From Nocardioides marmorisolisilvae (GTDB lineage: Bacteria; Actinomycetota; Actinomycetes; Propionibacteriales; Nocardioidaceae), in the NCBI RefSeq assembly GCF_031656915.1, contig NZ_CP134227.1, positions 3,534,001-3,598,000 of the forward strand: DNA of 64,000 nucleotides, written 5' to 3'. Positions 8,981 to 17,646 of the stretch are shown in pieces. The notes beneath the pieces were generated by a model, which saw nothing but the letters and a program-made list of their open reading frames with translations, was not told where the DNA came from and made no database searches. Numbering within the stretch: position 1 is the first letter of the stretch; each line of letters begins with the position of its first letter. Made by a program: the position numbers and the translations under genes.

Positions 8981-9631
8981 TCAGTGGCTCCAGGACCAGC
9001 TGGTCAGCACCGAGTCGATGGTGTGCTGGCGCTGGTGGGTTGGGACCTTCGGTGAGAAGGAGAAGCTGATGATGTAGCAGTGGTCGGGTCCGAGCACGAC
9101 GTACTGGTCGATCCAGTAGGGCTTGTTGACCTCGGAGCGGAGGCCGGCGAGGTGTCCGGCGGGCGAGCCCGCGATCCGGGTCTGCGGGAGTACGGCGTAC
9201 TTCGGCGCGGTGGACAGCATCCGCTGCCGGATGTTGGCCGTCACCGTCGGCAGCTGCGCCATGGTGAGCGAGCCGTCGGTCACCACGACGTTGAAGTTGC
9301 TGCGGAAGCCGTGCACGGACTGCACCGCGCCGGCAGCCCGGTCGATCCCGGTGTCGGTCTTGAGCTTCGACGTCACGTCGCGCCAGCCCTTGGGGAGCCG
9401 GAGACGATAGCCGGTGCCGGTGACCTGCGCGCCCTTGGCTGGGGGCGCCGTCGGCGGCGTCGCGGTCGAGCTGGGGCTCGGCGTGGGGTGGGAGGCCGAC
9501 GGCGCGGCCGAGCCCGGACCGCTGCTCGCTGCGGGGTGTCCGCTACCGCAGCCCGAGACCAGCATCAGCACGGCGGCCAGGGCCGGGAGGACGGGGCGGG
9601 CTCCGACCGGGACGTCGCGAAGGTGCCTCAC
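8981..9631 (-). CDS. Lipoprotein of unknown function
   Basis: 216 residues. The N-terminus has a charged start, a hydrophobic core and the lipobox LVSGC (cysteine near residue 28), so the protein is probably lipidated and anchored outside the membrane. A low-complexity Ser/Pro/Ala/Thr linker covers residues 30 to 65. The remaining 150 residues look like a compact alpha/beta domain (GYRLRLPKGWRDVTSK, then AGSPAGHLAGLRSEV) similar in feel to PsbP/LpqN-type lipoprotein domains; that resemblance is weak. No catalytic motif is seen. It diverges from the small gene at 9716. Confidence 0.75.
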   Translation of the reverse strand: MRHLRDVPVGARPVLPALAAVLMLVSGCGSGHPAASSGPGSAAPSASHPTPSPSSTATPPTAPPAKGAQVTGTGYRLRLPKGWRDVTSKLKTDTGIDRAAGAVQSVHGFRSNFNVVVTDGSLTMAQLPTVTANIRQRMLSTAPKYAVLPQTRIAGSPAGHLAGLRSEVNKPYWIDQYVVLGPDHCYIISFSFSPKVPTHQRQHTIDSVLTSWSWSH

Positions 9632-9715
9632 GGGGACAATCTATGCACTCGACGCACGCCGCGCGGGATGCGAGGGTGGTCGGGTCAGCGCCAGGACCAC
9701 CGGGAGGACCGCACC

Positions 9716-9889
9716 ATGACCGACAACGAGGACCTCAAGGCGAAGATGCGCGAGGCGCTGGAGCGCAAGCACGGCACCGAGCACCCCGACGACTCCGACG
9801 CCCGCTCCCGGGAGAAGGTGCACGGCTCCGAACAGAGCGGGGGCGCGCCGAAGATGCACCGTCGCAAGGCCGGTGGCGGCGGCTCCTGA
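9716..9889 (+). CDS. DUF5302-family small protein
   Basis: 57 residues; the ATG at 9716 follows GGGAGGA at the right distance. It is hydrophilic and charged, with EALERKHG near residue 14, an Asp/Ser-rich middle and a basic tail ending MHRRKAGGGGS. This matches the short actinobacterial DUF5302 proteins, which share a helix near the start and a basic arginine/lysine tail. Function is unknown for the whole family. Confidence 0.7.
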   Translation: MTDNEDLKAKMREALERKHGTEHPDDSDARSREKVHGSEQSGGAPKMHRRKAGGGGS

Positions 9890-9907
9890 GCTCGCGCCTC
9901 GGCGTTG

Positions 9908-10585
9908 TCAGTGCGGCAGGTCGCGGGTGCTGACCAGCTTCTCGGCGACCGCCCGCAGTTTCATGTTCCGGCTCTGGGAGTAGCGCATCAGGACGGCGAA
10001 GGCCCGCTCCTCGTCGATGTTGTAGCGCTCCATCAGGATCCCCTGGGCCTGACCGATCCGCTTGCGCGAGTCGATCGCCTGCCACAGGTGCTCCTCCTCG
10101 CGGGCGCTCGCCAGCGCCACCGCGGCATGCCGGGCCAGCACATGGGCCACCTCCTGGTCGGCCACGTCGAAGCGGTTCGGCTGCTCGTCGTACAGGTTGA
10201 GCGTGCCGACCGTCGAGGAGCTGGTGTACATCCGCACGCTCAGCAGGCTGCGGATCCCAGCCTGGGACACGGCATGGGCCCACCGCGGCCACCGGGTCTC
10301 GGTCCGGGTGTCGCCCACGATCACGCTGTAGCGGTCAGCGAGCACGTCGATATCCGGACCCTCCCCGCACTCGACCTGGATGGCCTCCAGATCGGCCACC
10401 AGCGAGTCGGTGGCGGCAGCGGTCTCGATCCGCTGGCCGTTGTGCACGAAGACCACGCCGGCGTACCCGCAGTGCACCGCCTTGAGCGCGTACTGGAGCA
10501 CGCGGTCGACGGTCTCGTGCACGCTCTCCTCGCCATGCAGATCCAGCGCCATCTGCGCGAAGTCTTCAAGGAAGTCGTTGTCCAT
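9908..10585 (-). CDS. GAF and ANTAR domain transcription antitermination regulator
   Basis: 225 residues. Residues 10 to 150 form a GAF sensor domain (CGYAGVVFVHNGQRIETAAATD, then SLLSVRMYTSSSTVGTLNLY). Residues 160 to 220 form an ANTAR RNA-binding domain (IGQAQGILMERYNIDEERAFAVLMRYSQ), which binds paired hairpins in nascent RNA and prevents termination. Actinobacteria carry many such proteins, usually without an adjacent target. No two-hairpin ANTAR target is evident next to this gene. It diverges from the MaoC gene across a 250-bp gap. Confidence 0.9.
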   Translation of the reverse strand: MDNDFLEDFAQMALDLHGEESVHETVDRVLQYALKAVHCGYAGVVFVHNGQRIETAAATDSLVADLEAIQVECGEGPDIDVLADRYSVIVGDTRTETRWPRWAHAVSQAGIRSLLSVRMYTSSSTVGTLNLYDEQPNRFDVADQEVAHVLARHAAVALASAREEEHLWQAIDSRKRIGQAQGILMERYNIDEERAFAVLMRYSQSRNMKLRAVAEKLVSTRDLPH

Positions 10586-10835
10586 CGGGTCTCGCTATCG
10601 GCTCGTGCGCGCCGGGGCTTCCCTACACCAGCGCGCCGCCCGCCATGGCACGCTGCTGGACCACGGTGGGAGGATTCAACCACCTGCCCGACCCGGACCG
10701 ATACCCGCCACCCCTCTTTCGTGGTGGCGGGTGAGCAACGCCACCCACCCCGGGGTCGTGCGCACGGGCGGACTTCGGCAGCATAGGGCCTGATCCCGGC
10801 GACCGCCGGTCGACCATGACGAGTGGAGAGCAGCC

Positions 10836-11375
10836 GTGCAGTTCGGACGCAGCTACGAGGAGTTCGAGGTCGGTGCGACCTACAAGCACTGGCCGGGCAA
10901 GACGGTCACCGAGTTCGACGACCACATGTTCTGTCTGCTCACGATGAACCACCACCCGCTGCACCTCGACACGAACTACGCCGAGGAGACCACCCAGTTC
11001 GGCAAGAACGTCGTGGTCGGCAACTACGTGTACTCGATCCTGCTCGGGATGAGCGTCCCCGACATCAGCGGCAAGGCGATCGCCAACCTCGAGATCGAGT
11101 CGCTGCGGCACGTGGCCCCCACCTTCCATGGCGACACGCTGTACGGCGAGACCACCGTGCTCGACAAGTGGGAGAGCAAGTCCAAGGACGACCGGGGCGT
11201 CGTGCACGTCGAGACGATCGGCTACAACCAGGACGGGAAGGTTGTGTGCATCTTCCGCCGCAAGGTGATGGTGCCCAAGGACAACTACCTCGAGGCCCGT
11301 GGCGGTGAGCAGCCCGGACGCCCGGTCCCGCAGCCGGACAAGAACTGGCCGGGGCCCGACGGCGCGGCCGGCTGA
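10836..11375 (+). CDS. MaoC-family dehydratase
   Basis: 179 residues from GTG. It is a single hot-dog fold: TVTEFDDHMFCLLTMNHHPLH contains the Asp and His pair of the MaoC hydratase motif, and YAEETTQFGKNVVVGNY is the following helix. The sequence resembles mesaconyl-CoA and enoyl-CoA hydratases, which add water across a CoA-linked double bond. The specific substrate is not determinable. It lies 18 bp ahead of the sulfotransferase-like gene, so it may share its transcript, although no metabolic link is obvious. Confidence 0.85.
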   Translation: MQFGRSYEEFEVGATYKHWPGKTVTEFDDHMFCLLTMNHHPLHLDTNYAEETTQFGKNVVVGNYVYSILLGMSVPDISGKAIANLEIESLRHVAPTFHGDTLYGETTVLDKWESKSKDDRGVVHVETIGYNQDGKVVCIFRRKVMVPKDNYLEARGGEQPGRPVPQPDKNWPGPDGAAG

Positions 11376-11393
11376 CCGGACAGGGGTTCGGAC

Positions 11394-12455
11394 GTGGCCA
11401 CCCGAGTCGTCCTGCACGTCGGAGCGATGAAGTCCGGCACCAGTTTCATCCAGCAGGTGCTGCTCGCCAACAAGGACCGGCTCGCCGAGCACGGCATCCT
11501 GTTCCCGGGCAAGCGCTGGCGCGACCAGGTGGTGGCCGTGCACGACCTGATCGAGCACGACGAGCTCGCCGAGGACGGCCCATGGCACGCGATGGCGGCG
11601 CAGGTGCGCGACTGGCCGGGCACCGCGATCATCTCGATGGAGTTCCTCGGGCCGCGGTCGCGGCCGAAGATCGAGATGGTCAAGGAGTCCTTCGGCGACG
11701 CCGACCTCCAGGTGGTCCTGACCGCACGCGACCTGGCCAGGACCATTCCGTCGATGTGGACCGAGTCCGTGCAGAACAGGGGCACAGCGACCTGGCCGGC
11801 GTACCTGCGCGGCGTACGCAGTGAGGCACTGACCGCCGAGGGGCGGGCGTTCTGGCGCCAGCAGCGCATCCCCGCGATCGCCAAGCGCTGGTCCTCGGTG
11901 TTCGGGCGCGACCACTTCACGCTGATCACCGTGCCGCCCCGCGGAGCACCCCCGACGCTGCTGTGGGAGCGGTTCTGCTCGGTCGCGGGCGTCCCCGAGG
12001 GCCTCTGCGACCTCGAGGCCCCCGGCAACCCGGCGCTCGACGCACCGTCGGCGATGGTGATGCGGGCGCTCAACGAACGACTCCAGGAGCGCGGCCTGGA
12101 CTCGGCCGACTACGACCGGTTCGTCAAGCGCTCACTGGCCAAGAACGGCATCGGCCGGCGTCCGGAGCGCGGAGCGCCCGTCGGCCTCGACGAGCGCTGG
12201 GTGCTCAAGAAGGCGCGCTCCGAGCTCGCCGGGCTCGCCGCGCTCGACCTGCGGGTGGTCGGTGACCTGGCCGAGCTCGAGCCCCAGCCCGTCCCCGGCG
12301 TGCACACCGACAAGGTGACCACCCAGGAGCAGCTCGACGCGGCCCTGGACGGGTTGGCCGCGGTGATCGAGCTGTGGGCCGAGGACAGCCGGGTCCGGGC
12401 CGCGCGGCAGCGACGTCGCCTCAAGCGGGCACGTCGCAAGGCGCGCAGGCAATGA
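11394..12455 (+). CDS. Sulfotransferase-like P-loop protein, paralogue of the gene at 703
   Basis: 353 residues from GTG. The opening VVLHVGAMKSGTSFIQQ is the PAPS-binding P-loop (GxxKSGT). DLQVVLTARDLARTIPSMWTESVQNRGTATW matches the 3'-phosphate-binding segment and is clearly related to the same region of the gene at 703-1854. The C-terminus is very basic (KRARRKARRQ). It overlaps the next gene, a glycosyltransferase, by four bases (ATGA), so the two products probably act together, perhaps building and sulfating a surface glycan. That role is inference. Confidence 0.72.
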   Translation: MATRVVLHVGAMKSGTSFIQQVLLANKDRLAEHGILFPGKRWRDQVVAVHDLIEHDELAEDGPWHAMAAQVRDWPGTAIISMEFLGPRSRPKIEMVKESFGDADLQVVLTARDLARTIPSMWTESVQNRGTATWPAYLRGVRSEALTAEGRAFWRQQRIPAIAKRWSSVFGRDHFTLITVPPRGAPPTLLWERFCSVAGVPEGLCDLEAPGNPALDAPSAMVMRALNERLQERGLDSADYDRFVKRSLAKNGIGRRPERGAPVGLDERWVLKKARSELAGLAALDLRVVGDLAELEPQPVPGVHTDKVTTQEQLDAALDGLAAVIELWAEDSRVRAARQRRRLKRARRKARRQ

Positions 12456-13387
12456 GCCGCTTCTCGCGCCGTGCCGGCCGTGAGGCTCCGGTCGACGCGG
12501 ACGACACCCGGGTGGCCGTGGTCACCATGGTGCGTGACGAGGGCACGGTGCTGCCGCTGTGGCTCTCGCACTACGCCGACCAGGTCGGTGAGGACAACCT
12601 CTACATCGTCGACGACAGCTCCGAGGACGGCTCGACCGACGACCTGCCGTGCAACGTGCTGCGGGTGCCGCCGGTCCGGGAGGGGAAGTTCGAAAGCTCC
12701 CGGATGCGGGCGGTCAGCGGCCTCGCAGACGGTTTGCTCGGACTGTACGACGCGGTGGTGTTCTGCGACGCCGACGAGTTCCTGGTCCCCGACCCGGCGC
12801 AGTACGCCGGGCTGCGCGACGTGGTGGCCGCGCACGCGGCCCGGGGTGCCGAGGCGGTCGGCACCCTCGGCTTCAACGTGGTCCAGCACCTCGGCGTCGA
12901 GCCCGCGCTCGACCTGACCGCACCGGTGTTGACGCAGCGGCACTACGCCGTGTTCGTGCCGACCATGTGCAAGCCGAGCATCAACCTCTCCGGATCCGCC
13001 TGGGTGGCGGCGTCGCACGGGATCCGCGCCGACTACCGCGTGGATCCGGCCGTGTTCATGTTCCACCTCAAGTTCGCCGACCGCGACCTGCTGCACGCCG
13101 CCGGCGAGCACCGCCGCAAGATGGTGGAGCTCGACGGCCGATCCCAGGTGACCAGCTGGCGACGCGGTGGTGACGAGCTGGTCGGGCTGCTGGAGAAGGT
13201 CTCGTCCGGCATCGACCCGGCGCGCACACCCGAGTTCGTGCCACCCAGGGGGCGTGCGCTGGACCGGCTGGTCATCGCCGACGACCAGCGCCCGGGCGCC
13301 CATCGAGCGCCCAAGGGAGGTCAGGTCAAGGCGATGGAGCAGCGTCCGGCCGAGCGCATCCCGGCCCGGTTCACCGGCACGTTCTGA
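12452..13387 (+). CDS. Glycosyltransferase family 2-like protein
   Basis: 311 residues; the ATG overlaps the preceding stop. VAVVTMVRDEGTVLPLWLSHYADQ begins the nucleotide-binding half, NLYIVDDSSEDGSTDDL is the first acidic patch, and AVVFCDADEFLVPD holds the D-x-D-type metal site. This is the GT2/GT92-like pattern seen in small cytoplasmic sugar transferases; no membrane segment is evident. Donor and acceptor are unknown. Coupling to the upstream sulfotransferase-like gene supports a role in a modified surface polysaccharide. Convergent with the LTA-synthase-like gene. Confidence 0.78.
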   Translation: MSRFSRRAGREAPVDADDTRVAVVTMVRDEGTVLPLWLSHYADQVGEDNLYIVDDSSEDGSTDDLPCNVLRVPPVREGKFESSRMRAVSGLADGLLGLYDAVVFCDADEFLVPDPAQYAGLRDVVAAHAARGAEAVGTLGFNVVQHLGVEPALDLTAPVLTQRHYAVFVPTMCKPSINLSGSAWVAASHGIRADYRVDPAVFMFHLKFADRDLLHAAGEHRRKMVELDGRSQVTSWRRGGDELVGLLEKVSSGIDPARTPEFVPPRGRALDRLVIADDQRPGAHRAPKGGQVKAMEQRPAERIPARFTGTF

Positions 13388-13405
13388 GCCGCGCCGCTCC
13401 AGCGG

Positions 13406-15424
13406 TCACCGGGGCGGGTTGCCGAACATCGTCGACTCCGACCAGCGGTGTCCGACGCTCAGGTCGTACTGGATCAACCGGTAGTCCTTGAGCACGGCCT
13501 TGGCGGCCGGGTCCAGGTCCTTGGCCGAGGTCAGCTGGTCGGTCGCGTTGATCTTCATCCCGGCATCCATCGCCGGCACCTGCTTCTGAACCGCATCCAG
13601 CAGGGCGTAGTACGCCGGAATCGGGGCGTTCATCGCGTTGAACAGCATCGGGTAGAAGTGCGTCGGGCTGGTGGTCGGCAGGGTGGTGTGCTTGAACCTC
13701 TTGACGTTCGACCAGATCAGGAACGGCGTCTCGTGGGCCGTGCGCAGACCCTCGCGGCGGATGAAGTTGCCGGGGTAGACCTGCGGAGGCAGGTGGTCGC
13801 CGTACATGATCACCACCGTCGGCTTGTCGGTCTGCGCCGAGAGCTGGTCGGTGAAGCGCTTGAACGCGGCGTCGGTGATGTTGATGCCACGCAGGTACTG
13901 CCCGTAGTACTTGTCCAGTGACTTCGGGACGCCGCTGACCGGGATGATCGGGTCCGAGTACTGGTTCTGGTACGGCGTGTGGTTCTGCATCGTGATGACG
14001 TGCAGGTAGACCGGCTTGGTGTGGTCGTCGATCTCGTCGAGGATCTGGTCGAACGCCGACTGGTCGTCGATGTAGCGCCCGTGCTCGGCCCGTCGCTTCT
14101 CCTTGATCGTGTCCTTGTCGATGAACTGGGAGAACCCGAAGCGCTTGAAGACCTCGACCCGCTTGTACATCTGTGTGGTGTAGGGGTGGATCGCGATCGG
14201 CACGTGGTTGCGCTGGGTCAGCCACTGCACGATCGACGGGTAGCTCTTGTAGTGCGTGATCAGCTGCTCGTACGGCGTCTCCAGCTGCGGGTTGAACTGC
14301 GCCATCGACTGGCCGGTGAGGACCTCGAACTCCATGTTGGCGGTGCCGCCGCCGTACCCCCAGGCGAGCGTCTTGCCCGAGACGGTCTGCGCCATCGTCT
14401 TGGTGATGTTGGGCAACGGGTTCTCCGGCAGCTTGACGCCCTTGAGCCACTCGGGCTGGCTCAGGCTCTCGGACAAGATGTCGACGACGTTGACGTTGTC
14501 GAGGCTCCCGGTGCGGCCCTTGTTCATCTTCGCGGCGAGGGCGGTGTACTTCTGGTCGATCTGCCGGATGGTCGCCTCGGAGTACCCGGGCGGGGGGTTC
14601 ATCGCGGTGACGTGCATGTTGAACAGCAGCCCGGAGACGAAGCCGTTCTTCTGGTAGTTGCGGACCGAGTCCCAGTCGCGCCAGCGCAGGCCGGTCGCGT
14701 CGTACATCTTGCGCCAGCTGTTGCCCGAGACGTTGAAGTTGGAGGCAGTGTGCAGCAGCAGCAGACAGAGCACGACCACCACGACGCGGACCCCGCGGGC
14801 GATCCAGAGCTGCCTTCTGGAAAGACCGCGCCAGAGCGGCGGGAAGAGCTTCGCGGCCAGCCAGCCCACGCCGGCCGCCGCCGCGATCGCGAGGACCACG
14901 CCGACCGCCCCACCGATCAGGTCCATCTTGGGCACGAAGGAGGCGATGAACCCGGGCTGGTTGAGGTAGCTGGTGTCAGTGGGGAGGAGGGGCTCGTTGC
15001 GCTGCTCGATCTTGGTGTAGTTGACCACGGCCAGGAAGACCGAGATCACCCCGAGGACGCCCATCGACAGCCACAGCCGGCCGATGAGGGCGAAGATGAG
15101 CACCACCACGATCCAGGTGATCAGCAGGCTGGGCCAGAGCCCTGCCGGATGCAGGATCGGCTGCCAGCCGCCCTGGTGCGGCACGCCGCGCCACATCGAG
15201 TAGTCCAGGACGAGGTTGGCGGCCCAAGCGCAGAAGAGGCTCAGCACCAGGGCGCAGAGTGCGGTGAAGGCCCAGCGGATCCGGCCGGGCCGGCGCCGGA
15301 ACGGCTGGTCGGAGTCCCGCAACGGCGCACCGTCGCCGGCGGAGGTCTCCTCCGGGGAGGCCGGGACCTCGGTGGTCAGCTCCGGATCCGACGCCTCCGT
15401 GTCGGGGGCCTGAGGATGTGTCAC
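13406..15424 (-). CDS. LTA synthase family (sulfatase-fold) membrane phosphotransferase
   Basis: 672 residues. After a disordered acidic N-terminus of about 45 residues there are five likely transmembrane helices (to about residue 215), then a large extracellular alkaline-phosphatase-fold domain. The catalytic threonine sits in GYGGGTANMEFEVLTG; LDNVNVVDILSESLSQPEW and VVIMYGDHLPP provide metal-binding residues, as in LtaS. LtaS-type enzymes move glycerol phosphate from phosphatidylglycerol to a polymer. Actinobacterial relatives may instead decorate lipoglycans; the real substrate is uncertain. Position beside glycosyl- and sulfotransferase-like genes supports envelope polymer synthesis. Confidence 0.85.
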   Translation of the reverse strand: MTHPQAPDTEASDPELTTEVPASPEETSAGDGAPLRDSDQPFRRRPGRIRWAFTALCALVLSLFCAWAANLVLDYSMWRGVPHQGGWQPILHPAGLWPSLLITWIVVVLIFALIGRLWLSMGVLGVISVFLAVVNYTKIEQRNEPLLPTDTSYLNQPGFIASFVPKMDLIGGAVGVVLAIAAAAGVGWLAAKLFPPLWRGLSRRQLWIARGVRVVVVVLCLLLLHTASNFNVSGNSWRKMYDATGLRWRDWDSVRNYQKNGFVSGLLFNMHVTAMNPPPGYSEATIRQIDQKYTALAAKMNKGRTGSLDNVNVVDILSESLSQPEWLKGVKLPENPLPNITKTMAQTVSGKTLAWGYGGGTANMEFEVLTGQSMAQFNPQLETPYEQLITHYKSYPSIVQWLTQRNHVPIAIHPYTTQMYKRVEVFKRFGFSQFIDKDTIKEKRRAEHGRYIDDQSAFDQILDEIDDHTKPVYLHVITMQNHTPYQNQYSDPIIPVSGVPKSLDKYYGQYLRGINITDAAFKRFTDQLSAQTDKPTVVIMYGDHLPPQVYPGNFIRREGLRTAHETPFLIWSNVKRFKHTTLPTTSPTHFYPMLFNAMNAPIPAYYALLDAVQKQVPAMDAGMKINATDQLTSAKDLDPAAKAVLKDYRLIQYDLSVGHRWSESTMFGNPPR

Positions 15425-15506
15425 GGGCGAATCCTACGTTTTGCGCCTCCCGAATTGTCCCAGGTCGTGCTGACATGGGACGCGCGCGTCGTGACAGGGT
15501 GGCTCC

Positions 15507-16079
15507 ATGGCCGACGGCGGACAGGGTGAGCTCTGGGTGGTGCGGCACGGGGCGACCGAGTGGAGCGCCGCCGGCCGGCACACCTCGGTCACCGATCTGC
15601 CGCTGACGCCCGACGGCGAGGCGGAGGCCCGCGCAGTGGCTCCGAGGCTGGCCGAGGTGGCCTTCGACCTGGTGCTGACCAGCCCTCGGCTGCGGGCCCG
15701 CACCACCGCCCGGCTGGCCGGCTTCCCGGACGCGGTCGTGGACGAGGACCTCGCCGAGTGGCGCTACGGCGACTACGAGGGCCTCACCACCGCACAGATC
15801 AGGGAGCAGGTGCCGGACTGGACGGTCTGGCGCCGGCCCTGCCCCGGAGGCGAGACCGCGGACGAGGTCGGTGCCCGGCTCGACCGGGTCGTGGCCCGGG
15901 CGCGGGAGGACGGCGGTCGCGTGCTGGCCTTCGGGCACGGCCACGCCCTGCGGGTGCTGGCCGCACGCTGGCTCGGCCTGCCGCCACAGGAGGGTCGTCT
16001 GCTGGTCCTCGGGACCGGCACGCTGTCCTCGCTGGGCTACGAGCACGGCGAGCCGGCGGTCAGTCGGTGGAACGGCTGA
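15507..16079 (+). CDS. Histidine phosphatase (phosphoglycerate mutase-like)
   Basis: 190 residues. LWVVRHGATEWSAAGRHTS is the RHG motif with the phosphorylated histidine, LTSPRLRARTTARLAG the second signature, and LAFGHGHALRVLAARW carries the second catalytic histidine. Family members dephosphorylate sugar phosphates or act as mutases. It corresponds by order to Rv3214 (annotated gpm2), which is a phosphatase in practice. The exact substrate is unknown. Confidence 0.88.
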   Translation: MADGGQGELWVVRHGATEWSAAGRHTSVTDLPLTPDGEAEARAVAPRLAEVAFDLVLTSPRLRARTTARLAGFPDAVVDEDLAEWRYGDYEGLTTAQIREQVPDWTVWRRPCPGGETADEVGARLDRVVARAREDGGRVLAFGHGHALRVLAARWLGLPPQEGRLLVLGTGTLSSLGYEHGEPAVSRWNG

Positions 16080-16163
16080 GAGCGAGCCGCTCCGGAGGCC
16101 TGGCGGGACGCTTCGGTCCGCCAGCGGTTCCCGTCGGCGCCGGCACGCACTAGCCTCGCGGGT

Positions 16164-16811
16164 GTGGCGCTGGAGGCCTCGTGTCCGCGGTGCCCGTTGC
16201 CGGTCAAGGAGGGCGACGGGGGGTTCGCTTGCGGCCGGCACGGTCGGATCGTGCCGCTGTGGCGCCCGCGGGCTGCGGCGTACGACGCCTTCGCAGAGCT
16301 GATCGGCCGATCCGCGGAGGTCCCCACCTACCTGCCCTGGCCGATGAGCCCGGGCTGGACGATCGCGGACTTCGGCTGCGTCGGACACCCGGACGGTCCG
16401 GCTACGGCGACCGTGACGACCACGGTCGGGACCAGCGACCTCGACGGCCCGGTCGAGGTCACCGTGGTGTCCGAGGACCCCGGCGTCGGTCTCGGCGCGC
16501 GCTGTGCCGGGTCCCAGCACCTCGATCCCGGCGAGCAGGTGGGCGTCGGGCCACCCGCCGTACGTGTGCGGGCCGGAGGACGCTCGGTGCCGCTGTGGTC
16601 GGTCGACATCGAGGAGGACCCCGACGCGGAGGATGACCTGCTGACCAGGTCGGTCTTCGCCGGCGAGGCCGAGGGGCGCTGGCTCTGGCTGGTGCTGCGG
16701 CCCGCATCCGCCGCTCTGCTGCTGCACGACGAGTGGCTGCTGGCCGACATCACCGGCTTCGGGCCCGAGGCGCTCGAGATGCCGTTCGGGGGGCCGCGGC
16801 CGGAGTGGTGA
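16164..16811 (+). CDS. DUF6758-family protein with N-terminal zinc ribbon
   Basis: 215 residues from GTG. The N-terminus has CPRCPLP and FACGRHGRIVPLW, a probable zinc-ribbon pair, followed by an alpha/beta domain with conserved tryptophans (LPWPMSPGWTIADFGCVG and GRWLWLVLRP). It is a conserved actinobacterial family without known function. It lies just upstream of a MarC-family membrane protein, an arrangement seen in related genomes. Confidence 0.75.
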   Translation: MALEASCPRCPLPVKEGDGGFACGRHGRIVPLWRPRAAAYDAFAELIGRSAEVPTYLPWPMSPGWTIADFGCVGHPDGPATATVTTTVGTSDLDGPVEVTVVSEDPGVGLGARCAGSQHLDPGEQVGVGPPAVRVRAGGRSVPLWSVDIEEDPDAEDDLLTRSVFAGEAEGRWLWLVLRPASAALLLHDEWLLADITGFGPEALEMPFGGPRPEW

Positions 16812-16854
16812 GCGGGCACAATGTCCGCGTGCACGTGATCGTCGAGGCCGCGCG

Positions 16855-17460
16855 GTGAGCCTGACCCTGCTGATCGAGGTCTTCGTGACCCTCTTCGTGA
16901 TCATGGACCCGGTCGGGACGATCCCGATCTTCCTGTCGCTGACCAGCGGTCGCTCCGGGGCGATGATCCGCCGGGCGGCGTGGCAGGCGGTGGCGGTCTC
17001 CTTCGGGGTGATCGTGGCGTTCGCGTTCTTCGGCCAGCAGATCCTGGAGTACCTGCACATCTCGCTGCCGGCGCTGCAGTGCGCCGGCGGCCTGCTGCTC
17101 CTGCTGGTCGCCCTCGAGCTGCTGACCGGCAAGGAGGAGGCCCCCGTGGTCACCGGCGAGACGAACGTCGCGCTGGTGCCGTTGGGCACGCCCCTGCTCG
17201 CCGGCCCCGGCGCGATCGTCGCCACGATGGTGTTCTCCAAGCAGGTGCACCACTGGGGAGCCTTCGCGGCGGTCGCGCTCGGCGTCGTACTCGTGCACGT
17301 CGCGCTGTGGCTGGCGATGCGCTTCTCGCTGCCCATCCTCCGGCTGATCCGCGAGGGCGGCGTGCTGCTGATCACCCGGATCGCCGGCCTGCTGCTCTCT
17401 GCGATCGCCGTCCAGATGGTCGCCGACGCCGTACGCGCCTTCGTCCTCGGTCAGGGCTGA
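16855..17460 (+). CDS. MarC family integral membrane protein
   Basis: 201 residues from GTG, with six predicted transmembrane helices. The family signature is near the start (FVTLFVIMDPVGTIPIFLSL) and in the middle (PLGTPLLAGPGAIVATMV). MarC proteins were once linked to antibiotic resistance, but their real function is not established. The gene is followed by a repeat array and then a convergent SDR gene. Confidence 0.88.
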   Translation: MSLTLLIEVFVTLFVIMDPVGTIPIFLSLTSGRSGAMIRRAAWQAVAVSFGVIVAFAFFGQQILEYLHISLPALQCAGGLLLLLVALELLTGKEEAPVVTGETNVALVPLGTPLLAGPGAIVATMVFSKQVHHWGAFAAVALGVVLVHVALWLAMRFSLPILRLIREGGVLLITRIAGLLLSAIAVQMVADAVRAFVLGQG

Positions 17461-17466
17461 TCGGGG

Positions 17467-17646
17467 GCCGAGGCGGCGCAAGTGTGCAGTGGATCGGGGC
17501 CGAGACGGCGCAAGTGTGCAGTGGATCGGGGCCGAGGCGGCGCAAGTGTGCAGTGGATCGGGGCCGAGGCGGCCCAACTTTGCAATGGGTCGTGCAAGTT
17601 TGCGCCGCCTCGACGGGAACTTGCTGCAAATTTGCGCCGCCTCGAC
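17467..17646. repeat. 32-bp tandem repeat array with inverted copies between convergent genes
   Basis: Three near-identical 32-bp units (17467-17498, 17499-17530, 17531-17562) and a degenerate fourth fill the gap after the MarC gene. Each begins GCCGAGGCGGCGCAA, then GTG, TGCAG and a 9-bp linker TGGATCGGG; the second unit has one change. Two inverted copies of the core (17593-17614 and 17625-17646) follow, the last touching the SDR stop codon. The same core occurs at 48600-48663. Confidence 0.9.

Noticed and set aside
13979..15529. A 516-codon open frame antisense to the LTA-synthase-like gene
   Set aside because: It is the complement of a strong membrane protein gene in GC-rich DNA, has no domain, and its composition (V, D, H, R rich) is that of a shadow frame.
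17467..17562. Tandem repeats as a CRISPR array
   Set aside because: The spacers are identical within the locus, only 9 bases long, and no cas gene is present.
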